From Pararhodospirillum photometricum DSM 122 (GTDB lineage: Bacteria > Pseudomonadota > Alphaproteobacteria > Rhodospirillales > Rhodospirillaceae), in NCBI RefSeq assembly GCF_000284415.1, contig NC_017059.1, positions 2,772,462 through 2,780,433 on the forward strand: DNA of 7,972 nucleotides, read 5' to 3'. Position 1 is the first letter of the stretch. The number at the start of each line of letters is the position of its first letter. A model generated the notes under the pieces. That model ran no database searches, was not told the DNA's origin, and saw only the letters and a list, made by a program, of their open reading frames with translations. Below are positions 1 to 6,466 of the stretch, piece after piece. The translations under genes and the position numbers were made by a program.

Positions 1-707
1 CCAGGAAAGGACGCCAGTGTTTGCGGTAACACCAGATCATCAAAGGAAGGAGTCGCGGCGGCCGCGTACAGGGGGGTGGTGGCGCTCTCGCGTCCCGGCG
101 CCGGGGTGTCTGGCGGGCTATGGGCCTGGGTGGCCGGGTCAGCCGCCGCGTCCAGGGGCACGCGCTGGCCCGAGGGCGTGAGGCCGCCCTGGCCATCGGG
201 GCCGGAACTGATCAGGACCAGCAAGGCTCGCGCCGTCTCGGGCGGTGTCACGCTGGGGTCGCGGCCCAAAACCAGGAGGCCGCCGCGTTGGGTCGCCGCC
301 GTTGGCACCGCGCACGGTAACGGGGTGGTGATCTGGGCAGCATTGACGGCGTAGAGCAACCGGCGTCCCCAGCCATCCCCGCCGTCTTCCGGCATCAGCC
401 CCAAGGTGCGCCATGGCAAGGCCCCGAAGACGTAGCGACCCGCCGCGTTGGTGCTGTCCGGGCAGGGGGCTGCCACGCCGCTGGGGTCAGTGGCCGCCGC
501 CGGGCAGGGGAGGGTCCGCAGCGCCAAGTAATAGCCCTTGAGCGCCAGATCGGCCCGCGCCAGCCGTTCCTCGGTCACATGACGGCGCCGCTCCTCCAAG
601 ATTCCCGGGGCCAACCGCAGCCCCCCCGCCAGAATCAAGCCAAACAGACCCAGGGCGAGGGCCACATCCAGCAACACCGTGCCGGCCCGCTCCCCCGGTG
701 TCTTCAA
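1..707 (-). CDS. Prepilin-like (type II secretion/type IV pilus pseudopilin family) protein, runs off left edge
   Basis: The reverse strand is open from a TTG at 707 to the left edge, about 235 residues with no stop. The N-terminus is a short charged leader (MKTPGERAG if TTG is the start) followed by a hydrophobic helix, TVLLDVALALGLFGLILAG, the layout of a class III prepilin signal cut after Gly. The +5 residue is Asp instead of the usual Glu. The body has a pattern known from pseudopilin-like proteins of proteobacteria: LPCPA near residue 58, a second CP pair, LPWRTLGL, DGWGRRLLYAV, and a late FDDLV. Family knowledge implies processing by a prepilin peptidase and assembly at the inner membrane. 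The start is uncertain: there is no good ribosome binding site before 707, and an in-frame TTG at 797 overlaps the upstream remnant. The substrate or pilus system cannot be named from this piece. Confidence 0.72.
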   Translation of the reverse strand, partial: MKTPGERAGTVLLDVALALGLFGLILAGGLRLAPGILEERRRHVTEERLARADLALKGYYLALRTLPCPAAATDPSGVAAPCPDSTNAAGRYVFGALPWRTLGLMPEDGGDGWGRRLLYAVNAAQITTPLPCAVPTAATQRGGLLVLGRDPSVTPPETARALLVLISSGPDGQGGLTPSGQRVPLDAAADPATQAHSPPDTPAPGRESATTPLYAAAATPSFDDLVLPQTLASFP

Positions 708-774
708 GAAAGGAGGGGTCTGGACAGGCTTCGCCTCCCCAGCCTTCCTTTTTTTCCTGCGCCTCTCACAACGC

Positions 775-1000
775 TTACTGACACTCCAGCCGGGCAATGC
801 GCCCCCTAGCGTCCAGAAACACACTAAGCCGGGCCGGGTCGCGCGGATCGCTGAGAATGCTGCCATCGGGAATGATCCGATGCGGCAGCGGCAGGTCCGA
901 CACCCGCAAGGTCGGCCCTACCGGCGCCGACGCGGTGCTGCCAATCAACAAGGCGCCAACGCGATCTTGAAAGCCGGGTCTCCGTCCGCTGTGACATTGG
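775..1000 (-). pseudogene. C-terminal remnant of a pseudopilin-like gene (5' part missing)
   Basis: The reverse frame ending at the TAA at 775 encodes a plausible pseudopilin C-terminus: a GPTLRVSDLPLPHRIIPDG stretch, then RLSVFLDARGRIARLECQ, resembling the last strands of GspH-type minor pseudopilins. It lies 67 bp upstream of the prepilin-like gene on the same strand, so the two were probably in one operon. No prepilin leader or hydrophobic helix precedes it; upstream sequence changes to unassigned DNA and then to phnW. The right boundary is approximate. Between about 945 and 1005 a second reverse frame reads ANVTADGDPAFKIALAPC before a TGA at 945-947, also pseudopilin-like, so a frameshift near 945-960 is possible. 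The frame is open up to an ATG at 1131, but that part does not look like protein of this family. Confidence 0.45.
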
Positions 1001-1147
1001 CGGGCATGGCGACGATCTTGGAATATCGGCGGCGAAGGCATGCACTTTCTATATCTCATTCTATCCTGAGATCCCGGGAGACAAACGTCCGGTTCTGGGC
1101 GTCGAGATCGGACGGGGCATCGCCGAAACACTTTGCCTCAACCGCCG
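1000..1147. other. Unassigned stretch between the pilin-locus remnant and truncated phnW
   Basis: This roughly 150-bp piece matches neither neighbour. On the reverse strand it carries the 29-codon tail read after phnW departs from its family, up to TGA at 1056-1058. On the plus strand one frame reads FYISFYPEIPGDKRPVLGVE between about 1044 and 1105, which looks protein-like but has no start in reach. It also holds a small perfect inverted repeat at 1053-1072. I cannot tell whether it is a remnant of a third gene or filler at a recombination junction. Confidence 0.35.
1053..1072. repeat. Small perfect inverted repeat, ATCTCA/TGAGAT
   Basis: ATCTCA at 1053-1058 is followed after 8 bases by its exact complement TGAGAT at 1067-1072, directly beside a CCCGGG palindrome at 1073-1078. 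There is no T-run, so it is a weak terminator candidate. Its interest is its position inside the unexplained junction region, at the stop codon of the phnW tail. A 6-bp arm can arise by chance. Confidence 0.4.
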
Positions 1148-1745
1148 GCACCCCTTCCAGGCACTTGTTGGTCGAGAACACCAAGGCGTCGAAAGGCACG
1201 CGCGCCGGGTCCAGGGGCAGAACGCCAAACGCGCTCATGGCATCAATGATCAGGCGCACGCCGGCTTGGGCGAGAACCGCAGCCACGTCCTCCACCGGAT
1301 TGAGCAGGCCGGTCGAGGTTTCCACCTGGACCACGGCGGCGTGGGTGAAGGGGCCCTCGGTCGCCACAGCGCGGGCCACCGCCTCGGGGGTGACCGGCTG
1401 GGTCTCGTCCACCGCCAGCACGGCATGGGGCAGGCCGGCGCGGGTGCAGATGTCCACCATGCGTCGGCCATAGGCGCCATTGACCAGGATCAGGATCCGG
1501 CCCGTGCGACCGACCAAGGTCAGAAGGGCCGCCTCCACCGCGGTGGTGCCGCTGCCTTGGACCGGCACGACCGTATGGGCCTCCCCCGCCCCCGCGATAC
1601 GATGCAGCCGGGCGCGGATCTCGGCCGTAAGGGCGCGGAAGTCCCCATCCCAGGATCCCCAGTCGTGCAGCATCGCTTGCTTGACCGTGTCGGTGGTGCT
1701 GAGGGGGCCGGGGGTGAGCAGCCAGGCAAAGGGCGGGGCAGACAT
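1056..1745 (-). pseudogene. phnW: 2-aminoethylphosphonate--pyruvate aminotransferase, C-terminally truncated
   Basis: PhnW transfers the amino group of 2-aminoethylphosphonate to pyruvate, giving phosphonoacetaldehyde and alanine, with pyridoxal phosphate as cofactor. ATG at 1745 is preceded by GGAG 7 bases upstream. Family landmarks run to residue 200: LLTPGPLSTT, HDWGSWD, VQGSGTTAVEAAL, NGAYGRRM, VETSTGLLNPVEDV, the IIDAMSAFG motif with Asp168, and NKCLEGVP with Lys194, the Schiff-base lysine. After VP200 the sequence leaves the family, which continues with a GFGFV-like segment, and reads 29 unrelated residues to a TGA. The product would be 229 residues against the usual 360 or so, lacking the rest of the large domain and the C-terminal domain, so it is probably inactive. 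It lies downstream of phnX on the same strand across a G-run tract. The break lies near 1144-1150. Confidence 0.85.
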
Positions 1746-1752
1746 GTGGGGG

Positions 1753-1756
1753 CTCC
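1753..1756 (-). promoter_or_regulatory. Ribosome binding site of phnW (GGAG)
   Basis: On the reverse strand GGAG lies 7 bases before the ATG at 1745. This fixes the phnW start there and not at the in-frame ATG at 1871, whose extra 42 residues are only translated C-rich repeat. Confidence 0.6.
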
Positions 1757-1760
1757 GGGC

Positions 1761-1853
1761 AAGGGGAAGAAGGGGGGAGACGGGGAGGGGGAGACGGGGA
1801 GGGGAGAGGGGGAGGGGAGGGGCGGGGAGGGGCGGGGAGCGAGGAGGGGGCGG
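1761..1853 (+). repeat. G-run (homopurine) tract with short tandem repeats, candidate G-quadruplex
   Basis: About 93 bases of the plus strand are almost all purine and contain 13 runs of four or more G separated by 1 to 9 bases. Only five pyrimidines (C at 1781, 1795, 1823, 1833, 1840) interrupt it. It contains two tandem copies of GGGAGACGGGGAGG (1775-1788 and 1789-1802) and 2.7 copies of GGGGAGGGGC (1814-1840). It sits in the 129-bp gap between phnX and phnW, which are read from the other strand, so the G-rich strand is their transcription template. By base composition it could form G-quadruplex or triplex structures; whether it affects transcription is inference. Confidence 0.8.
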
Positions 1854-1874
1854 CCCCCCGCAGAACGACAAGTC

Positions 1875-2690
1875 TTAGGAGGGCCGCTCTCCAGCTGCGA
1901 GGCGGGCTTCGATCGAGGTGATCACTGGGAGAAGGTCGGCCGCGGAAGGAATGACAAAATGGGCGCCAGCGGTGCGCAAGGTCGCCTCGGCCCGGGCGCG
2001 GCGCTGGGCTCGCTCGGCGGCGGGCAGGGCGGCCAGGGCGGCGGCGTCCAGGCCGATTTCGTTGCCGGTCTCGCTGACGCCCACGGTCCAGGTGCCGGCG
2101 TTGCGGCCTTCAAGCATATCCACGGCGGTGTCGCCGACCTTGACCACCGCCGCCGGCGGGACATCGCCCAAGCTGCTCATCAGCCAGAGCATCAGGGCCG
2201 GTCCCGGGCGCCCCGTGGGCAGATCACCGGCACAGGCCATGGCGTCGGGCACGACCCCCTGGCGGGCCGCGCTCGCTAGGCAGGGCTCCAGGACGGCCCG
2301 GGTGTAGCCGGTGGTGGTGCCGATCGCGATGCCCTGGTGCCGCAGCGCCGCGATCACCGGCGCCACCCCGGCGATCACCTCGGCATAGTCGGCAACGACC
2401 CGGGTTTGCAGCGGCAGGAACTGCTCATACAAGCGCTGGGCGTCGTGGTCATCGAAAGCCCGGCCGTGGACCGCAGGCCAGCGCGTCTCCAGCAAGGCGC
2501 CGATCGCCTTGATGTGGTCAAGCTTGGGCAGGCCCATGGGGGCGCGGGCCTCGGCCTCGCTCAGGGGCACCCCGGCCTCGGCGAACACCTGCTGGAAGAT
2601 CGCCGCGGGGGCGCGGCTGCCGTGGTCGATGATCGTGCCCGCCCAGTCGAAAACCACCAGGCGGATCAAGGAGGGGGGGAGCGCTGTCAC
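1875..2690 (-). CDS. phnX: Phosphonoacetaldehyde hydrolase (phosphonatase)
   Basis: PhnX cleaves the C-P bond of phosphonoacetaldehyde to acetaldehyde and phosphate, the second step of 2-aminoethylphosphonate use after PhnW. It is a cytoplasmic Mg-dependent HAD-superfamily enzyme. From the GTG start the product is 271 residues, the usual family length. Asp15 of FDWAGT is the HAD nucleophile. PMGLPKLDHIKAI carries Lys56, which forms the Schiff base; the 41-residue spacing to Asp15 equals that of Asp12 and Lys53 in the characterised Bacillus enzyme. CAGDLPTGRP and VVKVGDTAVDMLEGRNAGTW supply the later HAD motifs. GTG at 2690 is chosen because GAGGA lies 7 bases upstream; the in-frame ATG at 2768 would add 26 residues and lacks this site. 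The gene looks intact. It is divergent from the lysR fragment and followed by truncated phnW on the same strand. Confidence 0.93.
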   Translation of the reverse strand: MTALPPSLIRLVVFDWAGTIIDHGSRAPAAIFQQVFAEAGVPLSEAEARAPMGLPKLDHIKAIGALLETRWPAVHGRAFDDHDAQRLYEQFLPLQTRVVADYAEVIAGVAPVIAALRHQGIAIGTTTGYTRAVLEPCLASAARQGVVPDAMACAGDLPTGRPGPALMLWLMSSLGDVPPAAVVKVGDTAVDMLEGRNAGTWTVGVSETGNEIGLDAAALAALPAAERAQRRARAEATLRTAGAHFVIPSAADLLPVITSIEARLAAGERPS

Positions 2691-2796
2691 GGAGGGATCC
2701 TCATTTCTTGGAGTCGGCGTTTTCTTGGGGCTCGTGCCAGAGAAGCAGGCTCCGTATCCTGGGTCCAATCAGGGTTTTAAGGGGTCCCATAGGTCC
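2691..2796. promoter_or_regulatory. Divergent phnX/lysR intergenic control region with GGGTCC repeats
   Basis: This 106-bp gap separates the divergent phnX and lysR starts and must hold both promoters if they are expressed. GGGTCC occurs at 2761-2766 and 2782-2787, 21 bp apart, so on the same face of the helix, and a partial copy GGTCC lies at 2792-2796. LysR-type regulators usually bind such divergent gaps, so these are candidate half-sites, but I see no clean T-N11-A box. No -35/-10 pair stands out on either strand. Confidence 0.4.
2698..2702 (-). promoter_or_regulatory. Ribosome binding site of phnX (GAGGA), decides a GTG start
   Basis: GAGGA on the reverse strand is separated by 7 bases from the GTG at 2690-2688. 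The nearby ATG at 2704 is in another frame. Confidence 0.65.
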
Positions 2797-3312
2797 ATGC
2801 CGATCAATACCGCGCAGCTCCGGGCCTTCCACATGGTAGCGACCGAAGGCTCTTTTACCAAGGCGGCCAAGGCCTTGAATGTCACCCAGCCCACGGTGTC
2901 GGGGCAGGTCAGTGCGCTTGAGGAAAGGGCCGGGGTGCGGCTGTTCGAGCGAAAGGGCCGGGGCGTGCGCCTGACCGGCCTGGGAGAGCAGCTTGTCTTG
3001 GTCACGACCCGCTTGTTTGCCCTTCAAGACGAAGCCGAGGCGTTGTTGAGTCAAGGCATGGCCCTGGACGGCGGCCGTTTGGGGGTGGGGGCCGACAGCC
3101 CCTTTGTCGTGATGCCCCTGCTCTCGCGCCTGCGGCGGCGCCATCCGGGCATCACCTTTGACCTGACCTTGGGGAACTCGGCCGAGGTGCTGCAAAATCT
3201 TTACGACTATCGGACGGATGTGGGCCTCCTGGCCGACCTGCAGGGCGATCCCCGGCTAGTCGCCCACCCGCTGCACAGCCCCCGGGTCATGGCCTTGGTG
3301 CCGCGCGATCAC
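2797..3312 (+). pseudogene. LysR-type regulator, N-terminal half only (2-aminoethylphosphonate-associated type)
   Basis: ATG at 2797 opens a typical LysR-type DNA-binding domain: residues 1-60 contain LRAFHMVATEGSFTKAAKAL, the helix-turn-helix TQPTVSGQVSALE and the wing RLFERKGRGVRLT. The linker helix follows, then the start of the substrate-binding domain (RLGVGADSPFVVMPLLSRL), ending at VMALVPRDH. The family normally goes on with a DHPLAG-like segment and a further 120 residues or so; here about residue 172 runs straight into ABC exporter sequence. The second half of the effector domain is therefore missing and normal effector sensing is unlikely. Divergence from phnX fits the LysR subfamily known to accompany phnW/phnX genes. 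An AAGGGG at 2779-2784 is a distant ribosome binding site candidate. The frame is open back to 2509, but that part is antisense to phnX. Confidence 0.85.
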
Positions 3313-5076
3313 TGGATCACAGGGCAAGTCCTCAAAGAAAAAATAATTTTTAGGGACGTCGGAATCGCTGCCCTAATTATCAGTTTTTTCGCGCTCGTTC
3401 CGCCCCTCGTTTTTATGACGATTGTTGACAGAATATTAGTTCACCAGCGTCTGTCTACACTTCATATCCTGACGACCGGAGTGTGTTTCGTCATTCTCTT
3501 TGATATGATTTTTGGATTTCTGCGTCGAAAACTTCTTGCGCTTGGCTCGGCAAAAATAGATGCTCGGATGAGCACTTATATTTTCGACAAAATGGTCAAT
3601 CTTCCCATCGACTATTTTGAAAGAAATCCGACAGGTGTTATTTCTTATAAGCTTGGAGAAGTTTGGCGCATAAGAAATTTTCTTACGGGACAGTTATTTG
3701 GAACGATCCTTGATTCAACTGTTCTTTTTGTTCTTCTGCCTGTAATGTTTTACATTAGCTCACCGCTAACGTTTTTTGTTCTTGGACTCTCCATTCTTAT
3801 GTCTGTTGTTGTTCTTGCCTACATTGCTCCTATGGCGCATGCCTACGGAAGAATTGTCCAGGCAGAGCAGCTCAAGGGCTCTCTGATGATCGAAACCATC
3901 CACGGGATGCGAACGGTCAAGTCCTTAGCTTTGGAGGGATTGAAGCGCCATGACTGGGATATTCGGGTAGCGGAGGCTGTTCGCGCCAATCTTGATTTTC
4001 AAAATCTGAGCAACCAACCGCAAACCATTCTCCAGCCTATTGAGAAATCTATTTACCTGGGGACGCTTACCTTGGGCGCCTATATGGCTTTGGGGACGGA
4101 CGCAACGGTTCAGCCCGGTACCTTGGTGGCGTTCAGCATGCTGGCTTCGCGTGTGGCGTCTCCTTTCATGCAAATTGCGTCGCTTTTGCAGCAATTCCAG
4201 GAAGTCCGTGGCGCTTTAGCGCAGGTGTCGTCGGTGATCAACCATCCTCCGGAGGTCTCTGGTAGCCACAAAGGTGTGCGCCCGGTCATCCGCGGTGAAA
4301 TCAGTTTCTCAGAAGTCCGGTTCCGGTACCCCGGTTCGCAGAACCCTGCTCTTGATAAGGTTTCTTTCAACATCACACCAGGACAAGTGATCGGTGTTAT
4401 GGGGAGGAGCGGTTCTGGCAAGACAACAATCACGCGCCTTCTACAGGGTCTACATAGAAATTATGATGGCTTGATAAAAATTGATGGTGTTGATTTACGA
4501 GAAATCGATCTTTACCATCTTCGGTCTAATTTTGGGGTCGTTCTTCAAGATAACTTCCTTTTCCAGGGGACTATCCGGGAAAACATCGTGGCTGCCCGCC
4601 GCTCGGCCTCTCTTGAGGAAGTGATCCGGGCGGCCCGCTTGGCCGGAGCTGAAGAGTTCATCGAACGCTTGCCGCGTGGCTATGAAACAGAAATCGAGGA
4701 AGGGTCGAGCAACCTCTCCGGTGGTCAGCGCCAGCGCTTGGCCATTGCCCGGGCCTTGCTAGTCGATCCCCCCGTCCTGATCTTGGACGAAGCAACCAGT
4801 GCGCTCGATCCCGATAGTGAAGCTATTATCAACAATAACCTTAACCGGATCGGCCAGGGGCGCACGATGGTCATCATCTCGCACCGTCTGGCCTCCCTCG
4901 TCAGCTGTGACCAGATTATGGTCCTCGAACGCGGTTGCCTTTATGACATGGGCACCCACGAGGAACTCCTCGACCGTTGCGACGTTTATCGTCACCTCTG
5001 GTTCCAACAAAATCGCCACCTTGCTCCAGGATCGAGCCATGAACGCGCTACTCTCGTTCCGACTGCGATCCCCTGA
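2797..5076 (+). CDS. Type I secretion ABC exporter (HlyB-like), N-terminus replaced in frame by LysR half
   Basis: From about 3313 to the TGA at 5074-5076 the frame encodes 587 residues of an ABC exporter with fused membrane and ATPase domains. It begins in a segment resembling the linker before TM1 of HlyB-type exporters (WITGQVLKEKIIFRDV). Six likely membrane segments follow (first VGIAALIISFFALVPPLVF, last near the VAFSML stretch). The ATPase domain is complete: Walker A GRSGSGKTT (Lys at 4420), Q-loop Gln at 4546, signature LSGGQ at 4714-4728, Walker B LILDEA with Glu at 4789, and switch His at 4882. The peptidase-like N-terminal domain of about 130 residues found in HlyB relatives is absent. 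Because the join is in frame, the only long reading frame starts at the LysR ATG and predicts 759 residues. Family role: export of an unfolded substrate with HlyD- and TolC-type partners. The membrane domain is AT-richer than its surroundings. Confidence 0.85.
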   Translation: MPINTAQLRAFHMVATEGSFTKAAKALNVTQPTVSGQVSALEERAGVRLFERKGRGVRLTGLGEQLVLVTTRLFALQDEAEALLSQGMALDGGRLGVGADSPFVVMPLLSRLRRRHPGITFDLTLGNSAEVLQNLYDYRTDVGLLADLQGDPRLVAHPLHSPRVMALVPRDHWITGQVLKEKIIFRDVGIAALIISFFALVPPLVFMTIVDRILVHQRLSTLHILTTGVCFVILFDMIFGFLRRKLLALGSAKIDARMSTYIFDKMVNLPIDYFERNPTGVISYKLGEVWRIRNFLTGQLFGTILDSTVLFVLLPVMFYISSPLTFFVLGLSILMSVVVLAYIAPMAHAYGRIVQAEQLKGSLMIETIHGMRTVKSLALEGLKRHDWDIRVAEAVRANLDFQNLSNQPQTILQPIEKSIYLGTLTLGAYMALGTDATVQPGTLVAFSMLASRVASPFMQIASLLQQFQEVRGALAQVSSVINHPPEVSGSHKGVRPVIRGEISFSEVRFRYPGSQNPALDKVSFNITPGQVIGVMGRSGSGKTTITRLLQGLHRNYDGLIKIDGVDLREIDLYHLRSNFGVVLQDNFLFQGTIRENIVAARRSASLEEVIRAARLAGAEEFIERLPRGYETEIEEGSSNLSGGQRQRLAIARALLVDPPVLILDEATSALDPDSEAIINNNLNRIGQGRTMVIISHRLASLVSCDQIMVLERGCLYDMGTHEELLDRCDVYRHLWFQQNRHLAPGSSHERATLVPTAIP
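5028..5031 (+). promoter_or_regulatory. Ribosome binding site of the hlyD-like gene inside the ABC gene (AGGA)
   Basis: AGGA lies 7 bases before the ATG at 5039, within the last codons of the ABC exporter gene. It decides the start and places the two genes in a 38-base overlap, typical of translational coupling. Confidence 0.6.
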
Positions 5077-6418
5077 CCGGAAGCGATCGGCTGAATATGA
5101 AGCCGATCAGATCATCCGAAATTTTCAGGGAGAAACAGCGGAAATCACCGAGGCGCCCGACCCGGTGTCGGCGCGTATTACGGTGTGGATCCTTGCATCC
5201 ATGGTCGCCTTGTTTCTTTTCCTCTCCTGTGTCTTGAGCCTTGACCGCGTTGTCGAAGCTGAGGGTCGGGTGGAAGCGCAGGCCCCGACACTGGTGGTTC
5301 AACCGTTGGAAACATCGCTTATTCGGGCCATTCACGTGCGCGAAGGACAGGTTGTGCGTAAAGGGGACATTCTCATTACGCTTGACCCTACTTTTGCCAC
5401 AGCCGATGTAAGCCAGATTGATCAGCAAATCGGTAGCCTGTCTGCCGAGATTGCTCGTCTTGAAGCAGAAGCCCAGGGTATTCCTTTCAGGGCCGGAGAG
5501 AACCCCTCTCAGGACATGATTCTGCAAGAGACTATTTGGCGGGCGCATCAAGCAGAAGATAAGGCAAAGCTCACCAACTACGATCAGCGCATGGCGACAG
5601 CAGATGAGACAATCCGTCGTGCGACTCAAGAGGCTAGCCACTATCGGTCACGTGTCAAGGTTCTCTCTAACATTGAAGGAATGCGCCAAGAGCTGGAGCG
5701 CAACAAGGTTGGGAGCCGCTTGAACTCCCTTTTAGCTACAGACAGCCTTCTTGATGTCCAGCGTAACTTGGCTACCGCCGAAACCACGGCCCAGTCGGCT
5801 AAGCATGAGTTGGAGGCTTTGCGAGCTGAACGCGACGTTTATATCAAACAGCGCCGCAGCACGATTCTCTCAGATCTGTCAGCCCGCCAGCTTGATTTGG
5901 CCAAAGCCACCGAGGATCAAACCAAAGCCCGCAGACGTCATGAGTTGATCGAGCTTCGAGCTGTTGATGACGCTGTCGTTCTAGAAATCGGTAAGGTCTC
6001 AGTAGGATCAGTAGTCCAGACAGGCGATAAGCTATTAACCTTGGTGCCTGCTGAAACTCCCATGGAAGTGGTCGTAGCAATTCCTGCCCTAGACCAGGGG
6101 CATGTGAAAGTTGGTGATGAAGCGCAAATTAAATTTGCCGCCTATCGCTATATGGAACACGGGATGGGAAAAGGTGTAGTCCGTAGTATAAGTGAAGATT
6201 CTTTCACACATAACCGTGATCAAACGCAAAGCTCGGCTCCTTATTTTCGGGCCCATATTGACCTGACCGATGTCTCTTTGCGCAGCGTTCCGAGCTCTTT
6301 CCGTCTGGTCCCCGGGATGCCGGTAACGGCGGATATTATGGTGGGGTCTCGGCGCATCATTTCGTATTTCACCGAGCTCGCGGTCAAGGCGTCCTCAGAA
6401 GGAATGCGCGAGCCGTGA
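5039..6418 (+). CDS. HlyD-family type I secretion membrane fusion protein
   Basis: The 459-residue product has the full HlyD layout and length. A cytoplasmic tail of about 45 residues precedes one membrane helix at about 47-67 (ITVWILASMVALFLFLSCVL). The first half of the lipoyl-like domain follows at about 75-118 (VVQPLETSLIRAIHVREGQV, then RKGDILITLDPTF). A long charged coiled-coil stretch spans about 122-300. The second lipoyl half starts near 313 (VVLEIGKVSVGSVVQTGDKL), and a beta-barrel/C-terminal domain ends with RLVPGMPVTADI. Such proteins sit in the inner membrane, contact the ABC exporter and bridge the periplasm to a TolC-type channel. ATG 5039 has AGGA 7 bases upstream and overlaps the ABC gene by 38 bases. 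The frame is open upstream to 4799, but that part is a shadow of the ATPase domain. The gene looks intact; its substrate is not evident. Confidence 0.93.
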   Translation: MNALLSFRLRSPDRKRSAEYEADQIIRNFQGETAEITEAPDPVSARITVWILASMVALFLFLSCVLSLDRVVEAEGRVEAQAPTLVVQPLETSLIRAIHVREGQVVRKGDILITLDPTFATADVSQIDQQIGSLSAEIARLEAEAQGIPFRAGENPSQDMILQETIWRAHQAEDKAKLTNYDQRMATADETIRRATQEASHYRSRVKVLSNIEGMRQELERNKVGSRLNSLLATDSLLDVQRNLATAETTAQSAKHELEALRAERDVYIKQRRSTILSDLSARQLDLAKATEDQTKARRRHELIELRAVDDAVVLEIGKVSVGSVVQTGDKLLTLVPAETPMEVVVAIPALDQGHVKVGDEAQIKFAAYRYMEHGMGKGVVRSISEDSFTHNRDQTQSSAPYFRAHIDLTDVSLRSVPSSFRLVPGMPVTADIMVGSRRIISYFTELAVKASSEGMREP

Positions 6419-6466
6419 CCCCTGATCGCCTATTCAGCCCTCCGAGCACAAGGCAAACCGACACCC

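Noticed and set aside
738..760. T-run on the plus strand as a possible terminator
   Set aside because: No stable stem precedes it, and genes here are on the other strand, where it is an A-run inside the gap before the prepilin-like gene.
679..1473. Long plus-strand open frame of 264 codons
   Set aside because: It is antisense to the pseudopilin remnant and phnW, has arginine/alanine-rich shadow composition and no recognisable domain.
1746..1871. 42-residue N-terminal extension of phnW from an ATG at 1871
   Set aside because: It is the translated C-rich strand of the G-run repeat; the start at 1745 has a GGAG site and matches the family N-terminus.
1266..2279. Long plus-strand open frame of 337 codons
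   Set aside because: It lies opposite phnW and phnX, is Gly/His/Arg-rich as expected of GC-rich shadows, and crosses the G-run tract.
2509..2796. 96-residue N-terminal extension of the LysR frame
   Set aside because: It is antisense to phnX; the LysR family starts at the ATG at 2797, a few residues before the helix-turn-helix.
4799..5038. 80-residue upstream extension of the hlyD-like gene
   Set aside because: It overlaps the ATPase domain in another frame, and ATG 5039 has a well-placed AGGA.
5048..5641. 197-codon reverse open frame opposite the hlyD-like gene
   Set aside because: The plus strand encodes a complete HlyD protein here; the reverse product has no recognisable domain.
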